Assembly: GCA_035491935.1 (NCBI GenBank)
Contig: DATJJW010000017.1
Coordinates: 1 to 15,414, forward strand
DNA: 15,414 nucleotides
Direction of reading: 5' to 3'
DNA from: DATJJW01 sp035491935
GTDB taxonomy: Bacteria > Pseudomonadota > Alphaproteobacteria > ATCC43930 > CGMCC-115725
Under the pieces are notes generated by a model. The model was not told the origin of the DNA. It worked only from the letters and a program-made list of their open reading frames with translations, and did not search any database. Shown one piece after another: positions 14,035 through 15,414 of the stretch. How positions within the stretch are numbered: the first letter of the stretch is position 1; every line of letters starts with the position of its first letter. Both the position numbers and the translations under genes were made by a program.

Positions 14035-15000
14035 ATGTCGCTGGTGAACCGCCTGATCGGTCTATGCGTAGCCTTGTTGGCGCTGGCCGCCCCCGCTGCC
14101 GCGCCAAGAGCCGCCGATTACCCGGCCGGGGGGGCCGTACGCATCATCGTCGGCGCCGGCCCCGACGTCGCGCCCCGGGCGCTGGCCCAGAAGCTTTCCG
14201 AACTCATGGGCCAGCAATTCGTCGTCGAGCAGCTGCCGGGCGCCGGCGGCATCATCGCCGCGCAGACCGTGCAGCACGCAAAGCCGGACGGCTATACGCT
14301 GCTGTTCACCACCGCGACCATCGTGGCGCTGCAGGCCTATCGCCCTGACATCTCCTACAACATGGCCAAGGATTTCGAGCCGGTCGGCAAGGTCGGCGAA
14401 GGGCCGGCGGTGCTGTTCGCCAATCCGTCGCTCGGCGCGCATAATCTGGCTGACGTGCTGCGGATCGCCAAGGAGAAGCCCGGCACCATCAACTGCGCCT
14501 CGACCGGGCCCGGAACCCAGGCGCATCTCGGCTGCGCCATGCTGAAGCAGTATGGCGGCGCCGATGTCGTACACATCCCCTATAACGGCATCAACCCGGC
14601 CATGATCGACCTGCTGGCCGGCCGGGCGCAGCTGCTGTTCGGCTTCCTCAACAGCCTGAACTACGTCAAGGCCGGCAAGCTGGTCGCCATCGCCGTGACC
14701 AGCAAGACCCGTTCGCCGGCCGCCCCTGACATACCGACAATGGCCGAGAGCGGCCTGCCCGCGCTCAACTACACGACCTGGTATGGCTTGAGCGCGCCCA
14801 AGGGCACGCCGAAGCCGATCATCAACAAGCTGAATGCCGCCCTCGCCAAGGCGCTGACCGACCCGACGGTCAAGCAACGCATTCTAAGCGTAGGATTCAT
14901 CGCCCAGTCCAGCACGCCCGAGCAATTTGGCGACTTCGTCAAATCCGAACTCACCAAATGGCGGAAGATCATGAAGGACACGGGCGTCAAGCCGGAGTGA
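14035..15000 (+). CDS. Bug/TctC-family solute-binding protein (tripartite tricarboxylate transporter type)
   Basis: The 321-residue protein has a signal peptide (core about 7-22, likely cut P-R-A-ADYP after residue 26) and the Bug fold: V-R-I-I-V-G-A-G-P-D44 with the ligand-proximal Asp, V-V-E-Q-L-P-G-A-G-G at 63-72, K-P-D-G-Y-T-L-L, V-H-I-P-Y-N-G at about 180, and a C-terminal helix. It belongs to the GAGPD subgroup rather than the P-F-x-x-G-G form. Such proteins bind carboxylates, aromatic acids, amides and similar anions in the periplasm. TctA and TctB membrane subunits are not in the window, so it is either an orphan or works with a distant pair. ATG at 14035 with GGGAGGG at 14024-14030; an adjacent in-frame TTG at 14032 is possible. 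A G7 run at 14128-14134 lies in the coding sequence. Confidence 0.92.
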   Translation: MSLVNRLIGLCVALLALAAPAAAPRAADYPAGGAVRIIVGAGPDVAPRALAQKLSELMGQQFVVEQLPGAGGIIAAQTVQHAKPDGYTLLFTTATIVALQAYRPDISYNMAKDFEPVGKVGEGPAVLFANPSLGAHNLADVLRIAKEKPGTINCASTGPGTQAHLGCAMLKQYGGADVVHIPYNGINPAMIDLLAGRAQLLFGFLNSLNYVKAGKLVAIAVTSKTRSPAAPDIPTMAESGLPALNYTTWYGLSAPKGTPKPIINKLNAALAKALTDPTVKQRILSVGFIAQSSTPEQFGDFVKSELTKWRKIMKDTGVKPE

Positions 15001-15068
15001 AGCGTCAAACCAAAGTGACAGTGGCTTTCACCAGAAGATCGTTACCGCAAAACGACGAGAGGTCCGAC

Positions 15069-15414
15069 ATGAGAAAGTTCGGCTATGCATTGCTGGGCGG
15101 GTTGTTCGCCGCCTGCCTCATCCAAGGGGCCCAGGCGGCAGATACGCCGTCGACGCCCGACACGCCTGCCAAAGCGGGCGCACCCGCCAAATACAACCCT
15201 TTCAAGCCCTTCGCCGCTAAGAACATGAAGGTGATCGGCTATAACGACCTCGGCGGGGTCGGCAAGGGCGGCGAAGGCATGGCGATGCGCAAATACCCCG
15301 ATGGCCGGCGCATCCTGTTCCTCGCCCATGAATCGGAGCCCGCCTGCTTCAGCGTCCTCGACGTGACCGACCCGACCAAGCCGGTGTTGATCACCCAAAC
15401 CAAGGTCGAAGCGA
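15069..15414 (+). CDS. Exported LVIVD-repeat (beta-propeller-like) protein, truncated by window end
   Basis: An ATG at 15069 with GAGAGG at 15057-15062 opens a frame that runs to the window edge (115 residues). A signal peptide is present (MRKFGYALLGG core, likely cut G-A-Q-A-ADTP after about residue 23), followed by a Pro/Ala/Thr-rich stretch. The D-V-T-D-P-T-K-P-V-L-I segment near the end is an LVIVD-type repeat, found in exported proteins thought to form propellers; none is well characterised. The gene starts 68 bases after the Bug gene on the same strand, so it may be the next member of this operon. The rest of the protein lies outside. Confidence 0.8.
   Translation, partial: MRKFGYALLGGLFAACLIQGAQAADTPSTPDTPAKAGAPAKYNPFKPFAAKNMKVIGYNDLGGVGKGGEGMAMRKYPDGRRILFLAHESEPACFSVLDVTDPTKPVLITQTKVEA

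Overview
The window is about 15.4 kb of GC-rich DNA from an alphaproteobacterium. A Mic60/mitofilin-like protein directly followed by an alphaproteobacterial-type HemY with a C-terminal four-cysteine zinc ribbon supports that class. A Rhodospirillales-like soil or plant-associated lineage is plausible, but this is inference only. There are no tRNA or rRNA genes, CRISPR arrays or insertion sequences, and no gene-free gap exceeds about 175 bases.

Layout. (1) 1-2034, + strand: the 3' part of the mitofilin-like gene and hemY, coupled by overlapping stop and start codons, then a strong hairpin at 2054-2082. (2) 2103-2937, - strand: an 86-residue protein of unknown function and a 162-residue cysteine-rich lipoprotein. 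(3) 3088-5584, + strand: a branched-chain-amino-acid-type ABC solute-binding protein with no permease or ATPase beside it, then a two-domain chromate transporter (ChrA) whose N-terminus carries a 15-bp tandem repeat. (4) 5590-5805, - strand: a 71-residue protein of unknown function, convergent with chrA. (5) 5953-8067, - strand: a three-gene redox unit read as exported DUF5666-like protein, then di-haem b-type membrane cytochrome, then Tat-exported molybdopterin lipoprotein of the YedY/MsrP/sulfite-oxidase fold. (6) 8167-9120, - strand: a CysB-like LysR regulator. (7) 9295-15414, + strand and divergent from the regulator: a tightly packed set of a thiamine-diphosphate (ThDP) enzyme, two SMP-30/gluconolactonase beta-propellers and two paralogous cupins, followed after short gaps by a Bug/TctC solute-binding protein and a truncated LVIVD-repeat exported protein.

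How the parts may work together. The ThDP to cupin genes (9295-13946) are joined by a 1-nt gap, two ATGA overlaps and a 15-nt gap, so they look like one transcript. The divergent LysR regulator with an interlocked AT-rich dyad between the two units is the classical arrangement of an inducible catabolic operon. The inferred job is uptake of a carboxylate (Bug protein), opening of a lactone (first SMP-30 protein) and C-C cleavage or ligation of a 2-oxo acid (ThDP enzyme). The second SMP-30 protein has lost the usual metal ligands, and the cupins may be isomerases, binding proteins or sensors. No dehydratase, dehydrogenase or membrane transporter subunits lie in the window, so the substrate is unknown. 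This operon is the best candidate here for an undescribed system; the redox unit at 5953-8067 is second.
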